Virus record (IMG/VR): IMGVR_UViG_3300017744_000070
Location: 1-33,032 of that record
Origin: a virus
Direction: 5' to 3' (one strand)
Length of the DNA stretch: 33,032 nt
The notes beneath the pieces were generated by a model. That model had not been told where the DNA came from. It searched no databases and saw only the letters and a list, made by a program, of their open reading frames with translations. Position 1 is the first letter of the stretch. The number at the start of each line of letters is the position of its first letter. Shown here piece after piece: positions 32,350-33,032 of this stretch. The translations under genes were made by a program, and so were the position numbers.

Positions 32350-33032
32350 ATGAGCAAAGAACAGCTAATGAAAAAGACTAGTGCAGGTGCACTAGCCGTA
32401 TCTAACCTAGAGGCAGATGCGAATATGGGAATGGGAAACATAACTCAAGAAGATCTTGCGTTACCATTTCTTAAGATCCTTGGACAACTTTCACCGGAAG
32501 TTAACAAACGAGACGGTAAGTATGTCGAAGGGGCAACACCTGGCATGATCTACAATACAGTTACAGGTGATTTGTTTGATGGTGAGAAAGGTATTCAAGT
32601 AATACCTTGTTACTACAAACTAGAGTATGTTGAATGGAAAGACAGAGGTAAGGATGGATCGGGAGCTCCGGTGAACATTTATCCTTCTTCAAGTGATATA
32701 CTTTCAAAAACAACTAGGGGTGGGGACTTCAAAGATAGATTACCAAACGGTAATTATATTGAGAAGACTGCACAACATTTTGTTATTGTTAGTGGAGACT
32801 CTCCAGCAACAGCGTTGATCGCTATGAAATCTACTCAGTTAAAAACTAGTAGAACTTGGAATAGTATGATTCAACAAATTAAGCTGAAAGGTAAAGATGG
32901 AAAACTCTTTACTCCAGCTGCGTTTAGTCATCAATATCATTTAAAAACTGTGCAACAGTCTAACGACAAAGGCACATGGTTTGGATGGTCCGTAAGTAAA
33001 ATTGGAACTGTGCAAGATGGTGCTCTTTATTC
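32350..33032 (+). CDS. Conserved phage protein, possible ssDNA-binding or recombination protein (3' end cut)
   Basis: The frame is open from the ATG at 32350 to the window end (227 complete codons). The start reads MSKEQLMKKTSAGALAVSNL; the body carries LPFLKILGQLSPEVNKRDGKY, GATPGMIYNTVTGDLFDGEKGIQVIPCYYKLEYVEW, and ALIAMKSTQLKTSRTWNSMI. This is a widespread phage family located beside recombination or replication genes and sometimes annotated as ssDNA-binding; I recall the pattern, not a structure. AAGGAA upstream suits the ATG. The tandem placement with the gene at 31799 supports a DNA-metabolism role. Confidence 0.6.
   Translation, partial: MSKEQLMKKTSAGALAVSNLEADANMGMGNITQEDLALPFLKILGQLSPEVNKRDGKYVEGATPGMIYNTVTGDLFDGEKGIQVIPCYYKLEYVEWKDRGKDGSGAPVNIYPSSSDILSKTTRGGDFKDRLPNGNYIEKTAQHFVIVSGDSPATALIAMKSTQLKTSRTWNSMIQQIKLKGKDGKLFTPAAFSHQYHLKTVQQSNDKGTWFGWSVSKIGTVQDGALY

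Overview
The window is a piece of an AT-rich tailed-phage genome. It is most likely a short-tailed (podovirus-type) marine phage infecting a low-GC marine bacterium such as an alphaproteobacterium. The evidence is the end of an HK97-fold-type major capsid protein, head-tail adaptor proteins of the P22/T7/SU10 kind, a P22 gp10/T7 gp12-like tail protein, several large ejection-type internal virion proteins, no recognisable tape measure or tail tube, and many short marine-virome protein families. The host assignment is inference from style and base composition. Terminase and portal are not in the window and presumably lie upstream. No RNA genes, CRISPR arrays or insertion sequences were seen, and no stretch longer than 300 bases lacks a gene.

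Layout from left to right: (1) 1-1163 holds the capsid protein C-terminus, a strong intrinsic terminator, two small unknown genes and a 159-base spacer with a possible promoter and an inverted repeat. (2) 1164-8898 is the structural region: small beta-rich virion proteins, two adaptor or neck proteins, a Trp-repeat fibre with a cupredoxin-like head, a tail fibre, a glycine-rich tip protein and a small fibre-associated protein. (3) 8922-16011 is a tightly packed, very AT-rich accessory cassette. It contains one unknown protein, nine separate 2-oxoglutarate/Fe(II) oxygenase-like proteins from at least six subfamilies, one flavin-dependent-halogenase-like protein and one small unknown protein. 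Almost all of its genes overlap or abut. (4) 16026-20408 holds the second tail protein, small structural proteins (one only 54 codons) and two glycosyltransferases. (5) 20462-29864 holds internal or ejection proteins, including one of 1387 residues, and ends in an XhlA-like membrane protein that may be the holin. (6) 29861-31294 is a minus-strand SNF2-type helicase that converges on the late genes and shares stop-codon bases with them. (7) From 31304 onward, plus-strand genes of probable early or DNA-metabolism function begin behind two sigma70-like promoters; the last gene runs off the window.

The most striking feature is the oxygenase/halogenase cassette lodged between the tail-tip genes and the next tail gene. 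Gene order and coupling suggest co-expression with late virion genes. An attractive but unproven idea is that these enzymes, with the nearby glycosyltransferases, modify virion proteins (the Gly/Pro-rich tip and the Trp-rich repeat fibre) or a host surface or small molecule. A second notable point is a perfect 7-bp hairpin that hides the ribosome binding site and start codon of the Trp-repeat fibre gene, directly after the stop codon of its upstream neighbour.
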